A stretch of DNA of 64,000 nt from an uncultured Oscillospiraceae bacterium. Lineage in GTDB: Bacteria; Bacillota; Clostridia; Oscillospirales; Ruminococcaceae. Both the position numbers and the translations under genes were made by a program. The notes below the pieces were generated by a model. It ran no database searches and was not told the DNA's origin. It saw nothing but the letters and a program-made list of their open reading frames with translations. Each line of letters starts with the position of its first letter. The first letter of the stretch is position 1. Of this stretch, positions 16,110-22,450 are shown one piece after another. The stretch is taken from the NCBI GenBank assembly GCA_900547455.1, contig URGV01000001.1, forward strand, positions 1 through 64,000. Direction: 5' to 3'.

Positions 16110-16772
16110 ATGGATTGTCAAAAACTCACAGCGGTTTCGTTGTTTGCCGGGATGCAGCCGGAGGAGGTCGAGGCGGTGCTAAACTGCTTTGGCGTTCAGT
16201 CGGCGCAGTACGAGCGCGGGGAGGTGATCTTTGCCGCGGGGCAGAAGATTCGCCAGATTGGGATCGTCCTTTCCGGCAAGGTGATGGTCGAGCGGGACGA
16301 CTATTGGGGCAATCGCTCCATCCTGGCAGCGGTCGGGGAGGGGGAGGTGTTCGCGGAAACCTACGCCTGTCTGTCCCAGGCAAGGTCGGACGTCAACGTC
16401 GTGGTGGCGCAGCACAGCGAGGTGTTGCTGCTGCAGGTGCAGAAGGTGCTGACCCTCTGTCCCACCGCCTGCCCCTTTCATCGGCGCATCCTACAAAATC
16501 TGCTGGAGGTGACCGCAAACAAAAACCGCCAGCTCAGCCTGAAGCTCGAGATTCTCTCCCGCAAAACCACCCGCGAAAAGCTGCTGGCCTACCTCTCCTA
16601 TCAGGCAGGGATGGCTCCCGGGGGCGGGAAGGCGGCCTTTGTCATCCCCTTTAACCGCCAGCAGCTGGCGGACTACCTCTCGGTGGACCGCAGCGCCATG
16701 ACGGTGGAGCTGGGGAAGCTCAAAAAGGAAGGCCTCATCGACTTTGACAGGAACACCTTCCGCATCTGCTAG
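16110..16772 (+). CDS. Crp/Fnr family transcriptional regulator
   Basis: A 220-residue regulator. The N-terminal cyclic-nucleotide-binding-like beta roll spans residues 5-120 (GEVIFAAGQKIRQIGIVLSG, GEVFAETYACLS). It is followed by the dimer helix and a C-terminal helix-turn-helix, FNRQQLADYLSVDRSAMTVE. The beta roll has no Fnr-type N-terminal Cys set. In similar gene pairs in Clostridia this type of protein sits opposite a ferredoxin-like gene and reacts to oxidative or nitrosative stress; that role is inference here. Confidence 0.9.
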   Translation: MDCQKLTAVSLFAGMQPEEVEAVLNCFGVQSAQYERGEVIFAAGQKIRQIGIVLSGKVMVERDDYWGNRSILAAVGEGEVFAETYACLSQARSDVNVVVAQHSEVLLLQVQKVLTLCPTACPFHRRILQNLLEVTANKNRQLSLKLEILSRKTTREKLLAYLSYQAGMAPGGGKAAFVIPFNRQQLADYLSVDRSAMTVELGKLKKEGLIDFDRNTFRIC

Positions 16773-16853
16773 GGGCAGTTCCTTGCCCGAAAAAATTTTG
16801 TCAGGAATTTGCGGATGAACATTTGGCGCAGGAGCACAAAATAAGAGAAAAGC

Positions 16854-16979
16854 CTCACCGCTCCGGCAGGGACAGGCGCCATTCGCCGGACGGTCTGCCG
16901 GCACCGGCCCCCGCCGCGGCGCATAGTCTGGGAATGTAGGCGCTGCCTGCAAACCATTTTCAGAAAAAGGAGCGGTGAG
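16854..16979 (+). promoter_or_regulatory. cotJ leader: inverted repeat that can pair with the ribosome site
   Basis: A perfect 11-bp inverted repeat, CTCACCGCTCC at 16854-16864 and GGAGCGGTGAG at 16969-16979, encloses a GC-rich stretch with smaller hairpins. The right arm contains the cotJA ribosome site (AGGAG). If the transcript starts upstream of 16854, the site could be masked. I found no convincing mother-cell sigma promoter in this stretch. Confidence 0.5.
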
Positions 16980-16984
16980 ATACC

Positions 16985-17191
16985 ATGCTGTTTCATCTGA
17001 ACAACAGCGAACAGGAGAGCGGCTGCTCGGTGTTTACTGACCAGCCGATTTCGCTGGCGATGGCATATGTCCCCACCCAGAAGTGGGAAGATTTATACGA
17101 AAGCAGTCTCGGCTTTGCGCGCGGAACCATTTTCGCCCAACTGGATAAGCCATTCATCGGAGAGGAGGCTGTGCCAAATGGCTCAAAATAG
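16985..17191 (+). CDS. cotJA: Spore coat protein CotJA
   Basis: A 68-residue protein matching the CotJA family: a core around LAMAYVPTQKWEDLYESSLGFARGTIF and the following LDKPF. CotJA is an inner-coat component made in the mother cell. The length is normal. It is the first gene of cotJABC, and its last 14 bases overlap cotJB. The ribosome site lies in the right arm of a long-range inverted repeat. Confidence 0.92.
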   Translation: MLFHLNNSEQESGCSVFTDQPISLAMAYVPTQKWEDLYESSLGFARGTIFAQLDKPFIGEEAVPNGSK

Positions 17192-17456
17192 CACCAGACA
17201 AACCCTGATGAAGCGGGTGCAGATGTACGAGTTTGCGCTCGTCGAGGCAAACCTCTTTCTGGACAGCCACCCGGACGACCAGGAGGCGTTAAAATACTAC
17301 AGCAAGTACGCAGGCCTTTTGCAGGAAGCCAAGGCGGCGTATGAAAAGCAGTTCGGCTCCCTGACCCCGGCTGTCGCCGACGGCGCGACCCGTTGGAGCT
17401 GGGTGGACGATCCGTGGCCGTGGGATCTGCAGGCCAATACAGGGGAGGAGGCATAA
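17178..17456 (+). CDS. cotJB: Spore coat protein CotJB
   Basis: A 92-residue CotJB-family protein with LMKRVQMYEFALVEANLFLDSHPDD and the Trp-rich end WSWVDDPWPWDL. The start at 17178 follows GAGGAGG inside the end of cotJA. CotJB is needed with CotJA and CotJC in the inner coat. It is followed four bases later by the start of the split cotJC. Confidence 0.93.
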   Translation: MAQNSTRQTLMKRVQMYEFALVEANLFLDSHPDDQEALKYYSKYAGLLQEAKAAYEKQFGSLTPAVADGATRWSWVDDPWPWDLQANTGEEA

Positions 17457-17460
17457 CATC

Positions 17461-17571
17461 ATGTGGAGTTATAGCAAGAAACTGGAATACCCGGTGAAGA
17501 TTGCGCGCCCCAATGCGGCGGCCGCAAAGGTCATCATCTCACAATTGGGAGGACCCAATCGCAACATCTGA
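17461..17571 (+). CDS. cotJC: CotJC N-terminal segment (first piece of the split gene)
   Basis: MWSYSKKLEYPVKIARPN and onward is the start of the Mn-catalase-like CotJC; codons 1-31 are true to the family. The frame then reads PNRNI and stops at 17571, after the core CAATTGGGAGG (17542-17552). The family sequence continues as GGPDGEL, which is found in frame at 21013. Unjoined, this would be a 36-residue peptide without catalytic residues. A terminator follows at once, so a cotJ transcript from the interrupted locus ends here. Confidence 0.93.
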   Translation: MWSYSKKLEYPVKIARPNAAAAKVIISQLGGPNRNI

Positions 17572-17575
17572 CTAT
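17530..17575 (+). other. Attachment site of the 3.47-kb element, left end
   Basis: The core CAATTGGGAGG at 17542-17552 is repeated at 21013-21023. The element-side arm ACCCAATCGCAAC (17553-17565) pairs with the element-side arm at the other end: 10 of the first 13 positions after the central GG (17551-17552) are complementary. This is typical of a serine integrase attP that was split by integration. Confidence 0.8.
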
Positions 17576-17578
17576 GCA

Positions 17579-17618
17579 AAAGCCAGCGTGTATCTTGAAG
17601 GCGCTGGCTTTCTCTTTT
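17579..17618. terminator. Terminator between the CotJC fragment and R2
   Basis: AAAGCCAGCG/CGCTGGCTTT stem (17579-17588 and 17602-17611) followed by CTCTTTTTC. It can serve both the truncated cotJ transcript and the convergent R2 gene. Confidence 0.75.
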
Positions 17619-17619
17619 T

Positions 17620-19050
17620 CTAAAGATAATAGTGGATCTCGATACAATTGTTCTGCCGGTCAAAGCGGACCTGCCGGATCAGCGCGCGCAGCAGCCGGTT
17701 TTTTTCCGCCCCGGAAATGGCGGGGTCGGACAAAAAGGGAAGCACCGGCTGCTCCCGATAGAGTGGCAGGCGGGATGCTTGCGGCTGAGGGCTTTCCTGC
17801 GCCTGCAGGAGGGCGAGCTGGCGCCTTAGCTGCTCGAGTGTGGCGGAGAGCTTTTCTTTGTTTTGCCGGTACTCCTCCAGCGTGTCGATGCCGGCCTCAT
17901 AGGCCCTGCGGACGCGCTCTAACCGGCTTTGCTCCCGCGCAATCTGCCCCTGCAGCAGGGCGATGGGGTTGGCAGCGGGGGCGGGTTGACGCAGGTGCAG
18001 CGAAAAAGCAGCTTCCCCGAAGTCGACCCGCAGCGTTTCGATCACCCAGCGCACAAGCTTCTGCTCCTGAATCGAGTGGGAGACGGTGCACCGGCCGCGG
18101 GCATAGGCGTTGCACTGCAGGCTGTTGGCGTTTCGGACCAGCGTTGCGCCGCAGCTGCTGCACCGCACCAGCCCGCGCAGCATAAATTCGCAGCCGGGCC
18201 TGACAGACGGCTTTGCCTTTTGCGGGTACAGGCTTTTGAGCTGGGCAATGCGCCTTTGTGCGGCGTCCCAGTCCGCCGGGGAGACAAGCGCCTGGTGCTG
18301 GCCGTCGGCGAGGATGGAGGGGACAGAGAGGGATTTGCTGTGGGGGTTCCAGCGAATCTTTCCAGCATAGACGGGGTTTTGCAGGATGTAGGCGACGCCG
18401 CGGCTCTCCATCCGGTTGCCAAAGCGGGTGCGCACCTGCAGGGTGTCGAGCTTCTGCACAATCTCCCGGTAGCCCATCCCGGCCAGAAAGTCGGCGTAGA
18501 TCATCTGCACCAGCGGCGCCGTGACCGGGTCGGGCAGATACCGCTTATCCTCAATGCGGTAGCCGAAGGGAGCGTAGGTCAGCGGCTGGCCGCGCCGCGC
18601 CTTCTCCGCCATGCCGCGGGTCACCTCCTCGGCGAGATTGACGCTGTAAAACTCATCCATCGCCTCGATGATGGCCTCGGTGATGATCGCCATCTTGTCG
18701 TCGCCCAGATATTCGCTGACCGAGATGACGTCAATGCCCAGCTCCTTGCGCAGCATCGACTTGTAGACGATGCTGTCCTGCCGGCTGCGGGCAAAGCGGG
18801 AATATTTCCAGACCAGGATGGCGTCGAAGGGCTTGGGGCTCTGCTTTGCTGCAGCAATCATCCGCAAAAATTCGGGCCGCTTGCTGCTCTGCCGCCCGGA
18901 ACGCCCCTCCTCCTCGACAAAGACCCACTGCTGCGGCAGAAAAAAGCCGTTGTCTTTGGCGTAGCGGCGAATCTGCAAAAGCTGGCTGTCCGGGGAATAT
19001 TCCAGCTGGTCGTCGGTCGACACACGGATGTAAGCGGCGGCTGTCCTCAC
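17620..19050 (-). CDS. Large serine recombinase R2 of the cotJC element
   Basis: A 476-residue large serine recombinase. The catalytic domain starts AAYIRVSTDDQ (Ser11) and includes the WKYSRFARSRQDS arginine region. It is followed by a recombinase domain, a zinc ribbon (RCSSCGATLVRNANSLQCN, about residue 294 on) and a coiled coil (about 365-420). The GTG at 19050 is favoured by GGGAG eight bases upstream; an earlier GTG (19059) abuts that site. It lies 48 bp from the left boundary of the element and should catalyse recombination between 17542 and 21013. Confidence 0.92.
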   Translation of the reverse strand: MRTAAAYIRVSTDDQLEYSPDSQLLQIRRYAKDNGFFLPQQWVFVEEEGRSGRQSSKRPEFLRMIAAAKQSPKPFDAILVWKYSRFARSRQDSIVYKSMLRKELGIDVISVSEYLGDDKMAIITEAIIEAMDEFYSVNLAEEVTRGMAEKARRGQPLTYAPFGYRIEDKRYLPDPVTAPLVQMIYADFLAGMGYREIVQKLDTLQVRTRFGNRMESRGVAYILQNPVYAGKIRWNPHSKSLSVPSILADGQHQALVSPADWDAAQRRIAQLKSLYPQKAKPSVRPGCEFMLRGLVRCSSCGATLVRNANSLQCNAYARGRCTVSHSIQEQKLVRWVIETLRVDFGEAAFSLHLRQPAPAANPIALLQGQIAREQSRLERVRRAYEAGIDTLEEYRQNKEKLSATLEQLRRQLALLQAQESPQPQASRLPLYREQPVLPFLSDPAISGAEKNRLLRALIRQVRFDRQNNCIEIHYYL

Positions 19051-19073
19051 AAAAACCACTCCCTTTCACTTTA

Positions 19074-19082
19074 AAGGTATGC
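19074..19082 (-). promoter_or_regulatory. Possible mother-cell sigma -10 element of R2
   Basis: On the minus strand GCATACCTT lies about 24 bp before the R2 start. It fits the SigK -10 pattern (GCATANNNT) and in six of eight positions the SigE pattern (CATACAAT). No matching -35 is obvious, so the call is weak. Confidence 0.25.
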
Positions 19083-19164
19083 GGTGCGGGGACGGGAAAG
19101 AAGCAGAACCGCGGTATCGGACAACCTGCTCAATCCATACAATAGAGCCAGGAGGTGAACCCGA

Positions 19165-19374
19165 ATGGGCAAACAGAAGCTGACGTCTAAAACTTATGTT
19201 CATCTGCCGGACGGAAGGGTGCTGCCGGTCAGCACGGTACACGACGCCGGCGGGGCAGAGATGCAGATCGAGCGCCATCTGCCCTGCGAACAGTGGGAAC
19301 AGATGGTCCAGAAAATGATGGAGCGGGCGGGGGAGGTGATGTCGGACTGCTACAGCGCGCAGATGGGCAGGTGA
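19165..19374 (+). CDS. Small hypothetical protein of the cotJC element
   Basis: A 69-residue soluble protein I do not recognise. It has an excellent ribosome site (AGGAGGTGA) eight bases before the ATG, and a predicted beta-rich first half and a helical second half (EQWEQMVQKMMERAGEVMSD). It is divergent from R2 within the element. A role as excision factor is possible from position only. Confidence 0.6.
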   Translation: MGKQKLTSKTYVHLPDGRVLPVSTVHDAGGAEMQIERHLPCEQWEQMVQKMMERAGEVMSDCYSAQMGR

Positions 19375-19528
19375 TAACGCAAGCGTTCGCACGATTCTTT
19401 CTCTTTAAATTTTTTTGTCGAATTTTGCAAAAACCGCAGGATCCTGCGGGGACAAATGCGCCGAAATCTGGTATGCTCTAATTAGTAAATTTTGGAAATT
19501 TTTCCGATGTGGCAAGGAGGATTTGAGG

Positions 19529-19759
19529 ATGAGCAATCCAAAGAAAAGAAAGCAGGGGAGCGTCTTGAAACAAAAGCGCATGGAAGCGGGTTTGACACAG
19601 GAAAAAGCGATCGAATATTTAGGGTTTTCCCTGAGAAGTCTGCAGGCTTATGAAAAGGGAGAGTCTACGCCTTCCCTGGCGAAAGCGGTGGAGATGGCTC
19701 GGCTTTATGGATGCAAGGTGGATGATCTGACCGAGAGAAAAGAGGATGAGGAAGAATGA
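19529..19759 (+). CDS. XRE-type helix-turn-helix regulator of the element
   Basis: A 76-residue Cro/CI-type DNA-binding protein. The helix-turn-helix spans about residues 9-65 (KQKRMEAGLTQEKAIEYLGF, SLRSLQAYEKGESTPS). GGCAAGGAGG precedes the ATG. Upstream is an AT-rich promoter region (TGGTATGCTCTAATTAG). It overlaps the next gene by ATGA. It probably regulates genes of the element, perhaps R2. Confidence 0.85.
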   Translation: MSNPKKRKQGSVLKQKRMEAGLTQEKAIEYLGFSLRSLQAYEKGESTPSLAKAVEMARLYGCKVDDLTERKEDEEE

Positions 19760-19977
19760 CGCTATACTATGTGGTGCCATCGCCCCACCCTGCGGCGGGG
19801 TGGAGCTACAGCATCGTCGGGCAGGAATTTGACCCGCAGGGGTCGACGATACACAGCGTGCTGATTCCGGATATTTCCTGCGACAAAAATTTTGTTATAA
19901 AGCTGGCGGAACGCTGCACGACGGGACAGCTGCTGATGGAGCAGCTGTGCGAAGTAGTCTACGACGCGCTGCCATAA
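19756..19977 (+). CDS. Hypothetical protein coupled to the XRE regulator
   Basis: A 73-residue protein with no recognised family. It overlaps the XRE gene by four bases and so is translationally coupled to it. No membrane segment or signal is visible. A regulator partner or antitoxin-like role would be a guess. Followed by 190 bases with only a terminator for the convergent gene. Confidence 0.55.
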   Translation: MTLYYVVPSPHPAAGWSYSIVGQEFDPQGSTIHSVLIPDISCDKNFVIKLAERCTTGQLLMEQLCEVVYDALP

Positions 19978-20045
19978 AGGGGGATTTTTCCTGCTTTGCA
20001 AACCGCCAGGCTTTTGAGGATCCGGCGGCCTCTTTTTCTGCATAC

Positions 20046-20074
20046 AAAAAGGCAGCCGCTTTGAGCGGCTGCCC
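20046..20074 (-). terminator. Terminator of the element's membrane-protein gene
   Basis: GCAGCCGCT/AGCGGCTGC stem (about 20052-20072) followed on the minus strand by TTTTT. Confidence 0.75.
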
Positions 20075-20167
20075 GCAATAGTGGTGCGGAAACAAAAAAT
20101 TCGCTGCCATTCCGGAAAATACCAGGCATGACCTTTCTGAGCCGAAAACGGCGATTTTAAAGGAGTT

Positions 20168-20914
20168 TTAAGGGTTGCACACCCCGCAGGGGATAAACCC
20201 TTGGGCGATTGCCTCCTCCCGGCTGGAGCAGGTCCGGTAGTTCTCGGGGCTGATTTTGGAAGCATAGCGGCAGTTGGCGTAGTGAAACTTCATCGAGTTT
20301 GTGTTGAGCACATAAGTTACGGCGGCAGTGTTGTTTTCGCTTCCCAGGAGGTCGCCGCCCTGGCCGGTGGATTCACTGCCGGTTTGTACTTCCGGGACAG
20401 TGGCGGCAGGGGACTGCACGGCCTGCGATTCGCCGATGACCGGCGGGTCGTCCTCTTCGGGAATTTCCTCCTGTGGAGAAGTCGGCGGGATGGAGGGTGT
20501 CTGACCCGCCATCGCCTGCATAATGAAGGAGGAAAGCAGCTCGACGCTGGGATTTTCTTCTGCGGGCATTTCTACAATAACCTGGGAAGGGGCACTTTGT
20601 GCTGGAGCTTGCGTGATTGTCTGGGAAGGCACGGCTGTCTGCAATGAATTGATAGGGAGCGGCGGCGGCAGGATCAACCGGCCACCGGCAAAGAGCAGCA
20701 AGGAGAGTAGGCAGAGGATGGATTGAAAGCGGCCGCGCATGATCTTTTGTTGCACGGGAGGCGTAGCAAGCACAGCCCCCGCCAAAAAGCATAGCGAGCT
20801 GAGTGTGAAGAAGGAATCCAGGAATTCCCCCAGCAGCAAAATGCAGATCCCCCACTGGAGCAGCCGGATTGCCAGCTGGACCCAGTCCGGGCGTGATTTT
20901 TTGGAAACGGGCAA
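20168..20914 (-). CDS. Element-encoded membrane protein with C-terminal Cys-rich motif
   Basis: A 248-residue protein. Hydrophobic helices occupy about residues 10-80, followed by a Pro/Gln/Glu-rich linker, then a compact C-terminal domain beginning TYVLNTNSMKFHYANCRY and ending PCGVCNP. Such NTNSxKFH...C...CGxCxP tails are found at the ends of secreted nucleases and other exported proteins of Firmicutes and look metal-binding. I chose the TTG at 20914 because GGGGAGG precedes it and because the upstream ATG codons lie near or across the attachment site. Its function is unknown. Confidence 0.6.
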   Translation of the reverse strand: MPVSKKSRPDWVQLAIRLLQWGICILLLGEFLDSFFTLSSLCFLAGAVLATPPVQQKIMRGRFQSILCLLSLLLFAGGRLILPPPLPINSLQTAVPSQTITQAPAQSAPSQVIVEMPAEENPSVELLSSFIMQAMAGQTPSIPPTSPQEEIPEEDDPPVIGESQAVQSPAATVPEVQTGSESTGQGGDLLGSENNTAAVTYVLNTNSMKFHYANCRYASKISPENYRTCSSREEAIAQGFIPCGVCNP

Positions 20915-20999
20915 GACAAATCCCTCCCCTGAGCAATCGCTTGATAAGCCTATCATATCACAAAAGGAAGGAGAAGGAAATAAGAGAAAGCGGCAAATT

Positions 21000-21045
21000 T
21001 CATCTCTTGCTGCAATTGGGAGGGCCCGATGGAGAGTTGGGCGCG
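21000..21045 (+). other. Attachment site of the 3.47-kb element, right end
   Basis: The core CAATTGGGAGG at 21013-21023 is the direct partner of 17542-17552. The element-side arm GCTGCAATTGGGA precedes the central GG (21022-21023), and the gene side continues as the CotJC reading frame. Confidence 0.8.
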
Positions 21046-21555
21046 GCGACACGCTACCTCAGCCAAAGATATTCGGCGCCCTGGGGCCAGGTGAAGGCAG
21101 GGCTGACCGACATCGGCACCGAGGAACTGGCCCACATCGAGATTGTCAGCGCCATCCTGTACCAGCTGACCAAGGGCCTGAGCATCGACGAGATCAAGGA
21201 GGGCGGCCTGGAGACATATTTTGTGGATCACACCACCGGCATCTACCCGCAGGCGGCTTCGGGCATGCCGTTTTCGGCAAGCACCCTGCAGTCGACCGGC
21301 GACATCATCTGCGATTTGACCGAGGACCTCGCTGCGGAACAGAAGGCCAGGGTGACCTATGACAACATCCTGCGCCTGGTGGATGACCCGGATGTGCGCG
21401 ATCCGATCAAGTTTTTGCGCGAACGGGAGATTGTCCACTTCCAACGCTTCGGTGAAGCAAACCGGGCAGAGAAAAGCATCGGCTTTTCCTCATTTTCCGG
21501 TAGAAAAAGAGCAGCAAAAAATCGGAAGGAATCCCTTCCGATTTTTTGCTGCTGA
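21013..21555 (+). CDS. cotJC: CotJC catalytic segment (middle piece of the split gene)
   Basis: From 21013 to 21456 the frame encodes 148 residues of Mn-catalase-like CotJC, including all expected metal-ligand regions: PDGEL, IGTEELAHIEI, LAAEQKA and REREIVHFQRFGE. It has no start codon or ribosome site of its own. After the second core (CGCTTCGGTGAA, 21445-21456) it departs from the family and runs through NRAEKS… to a stop at 21555. The true continuation is the tail at 6878-7003. Joined, the three pieces give 27 + 148 + 41 = 216 residues, a normal CotJC length. Confidence 0.9.
   Translation, partial: QLGGPDGELGAATRYLSQRYSAPWGQVKAGLTDIGTEELAHIEIVSAILYQLTKGLSIDEIKEGGLETYFVDHTTGIYPQAASGMPFSASTLQSTGDIICDLTEDLAAEQKARVTYDNILRLVDDPDVRDPIKFLREREIVHFQRFGEANRAEKSIGFSSFSGRKRAAKNRKESLPIFCC
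21430..21477 (+). other. Hybrid attachment site B (CotJC middle / former R1 element arm)
   Basis: CGCTTCGGTGAA (21445-21456) is the partner of 6866-6877. The bases to its right, GCAAACCGGGCAGAGAAAAG, form the second arm of the attP-like repeat whose first arm is at 6853-6874 next to R1. Direct orientation with site A; crossover-to-crossover distance is 14,579 bp. Confidence 0.75.
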
Positions 21556-21556
21556 T
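21508..21556. terminator. Bidirectional terminator
   Basis: A perfect 20-bp stem, arms 21510-21529 and 21534-21553, with A6/T6 runs inside the arms. It lies between the cotJC middle piece and the convergent lipoprotein gene. Confidence 0.85.
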
Positions 21557-21569
21557 AAAAATGCTGCCT

Positions 21570-22376
21570 TTATGCGGTAAACAGTCCCGCGATATATTCG
21601 GTCAACGTTTCGGTATCGGAGAAGTCGATAAAATCTCCGGCGGTGAAGGTGACGGTGCCGCTTTCTTCGGCGCCGCTTAACAGTTCGTCCCGCATGGCGT
21701 CAAATTCCTCCAGAGAAATTTCCTGCGCGCCGGCGACGATGCTGTCATAGTAGGTGTCCACTCCGTCGTAGGTGGTGGAGAACAGAATCTCCTGCAGCAC
21801 CTTTCCATCCTCCAGCGTGATGTAGCTCTCCTCGGTCTCGCTGCCGCTCTGACCGGAAAGCTCCCGCACCGCGATGTGGCGCAGAATGCTGCCCTCGCTG
21901 CCGTCAAAGATGGTGAAGTGCAGCTCCGGAGAGGTGTTGGAGAGGGTAAAGCTGCCCAGCTCCTCGGCGCTGTCCCCGCTGACGCGGTAGACCACGGCGT
22001 CGTAGTGGATGTCGTTGTCGTAGAGGAAGATCAGTTCTCCCAAGCCGTCCCCATCCAAATCGGCCAAAAAGCCGCAGCCCGTCATGGTGCTGGTGACGCC
22101 GTCCTCCTCAATGGCAATCCACTTGCTTGCCCAGGTTTGGGTAAAGTCCTCGGCGATCTCCTGCGCGCTGCGGGAGTAGCTCATTTGGGTGCTGGAATCA
22201 GCTGTTTCCGTCTCGGCCGTCTCTTCGGTCTGCTGTGATTCGGTTTGTTCCTGCGTCTGCTGGGTGGTGTTTGATTCACTTTCAGCCTGCTGGGTGTCCT
22301 GTCCGCAGCCAGCCATTCCAAAGGTCAGCAGGCAGGCCAGCAGCAGAGCGCACCATCTTTCTTTATGATTTTTCAT
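21570..22376 (-). CDS. Lipoprotein, unknown function
   Basis: A 268-residue exported lipoprotein. A basic N-terminus and hydrophobic helix lead to the lipobox FGMAGC (Cys near residue 24), followed by a Gln/Thr/Glu-rich linker to about residue 65. The folded C-terminal part has an acidic calcium-like stretch, LADLDGDGLGELIFLYD, which recalls FG-GAP/EF-hand-like loops. The ATG at 22376 has a better-spaced GGGGG than the one two codons upstream. No assigned role. Confidence 0.75.
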   Translation of the reverse strand: MKNHKERWCALLLACLLTFGMAGCGQDTQQAESESNTTQQTQEQTESQQTEETAETETADSSTQMSYSRSAQEIAEDFTQTWASKWIAIEEDGVTSTMTGCGFLADLDGDGLGELIFLYDNDIHYDAVVYRVSGDSAEELGSFTLSNTSPELHFTIFDGSEGSILRHIAVRELSGQSGSETEESYITLEDGKVLQEILFSTTYDGVDTYYDSIVAGAQEISLEEFDAMRDELLSGAEESGTVTFTAGDFIDFSDTETLTEYIAGLFTA

Positions 22377-22450
22377 GGCCATTCCCCCATTGCGATCGTT
22401 CTGTTACAAGATTATTGTAGCAGATTTTCTGCCAGGAAGAAACAGCCCAA

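Larger units (their letters stand above)
17542..21012. mobile_element. Skin-like intervening element in cotJC
   Basis: A 3,471-bp unit between the two direct copies of CAATTGGGAGG. Its removal joins codons 1-27 of cotJC to the catalytic piece in frame (…ISQLGGPDGEL…), exactly the family sequence. It carries serine recombinase R2 (minus strand, near the left end), a 69-residue protein, a small XRE regulator with a coupled 73-residue protein, and a membrane protein (minus strand, near the right end). No phage structural genes are present. By size and plan it resembles the sigK skin element reduced to recombinase plus small cargo. Developmental excision is inference. Confidence 0.88.

Noticed and set aside
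16921..16932. SigE -10-like CATAGTCT before cotJA
   Set aside because: Only about five of eight positions fit and no -35 is visible.
20168..21052. Longer version of the element membrane protein starting at 21052
   Set aside because: It would cross the attachment site and overlap the CotJC frame; TTG at 20914 has a much better ribosome site.
17461..21555. cotJC as an ordinary pseudogene
   Set aside because: Both breaks are exact, in frame when joined, share cores, and lie beside recombinases with attP-like arms. Decay by random mutation would not give this.
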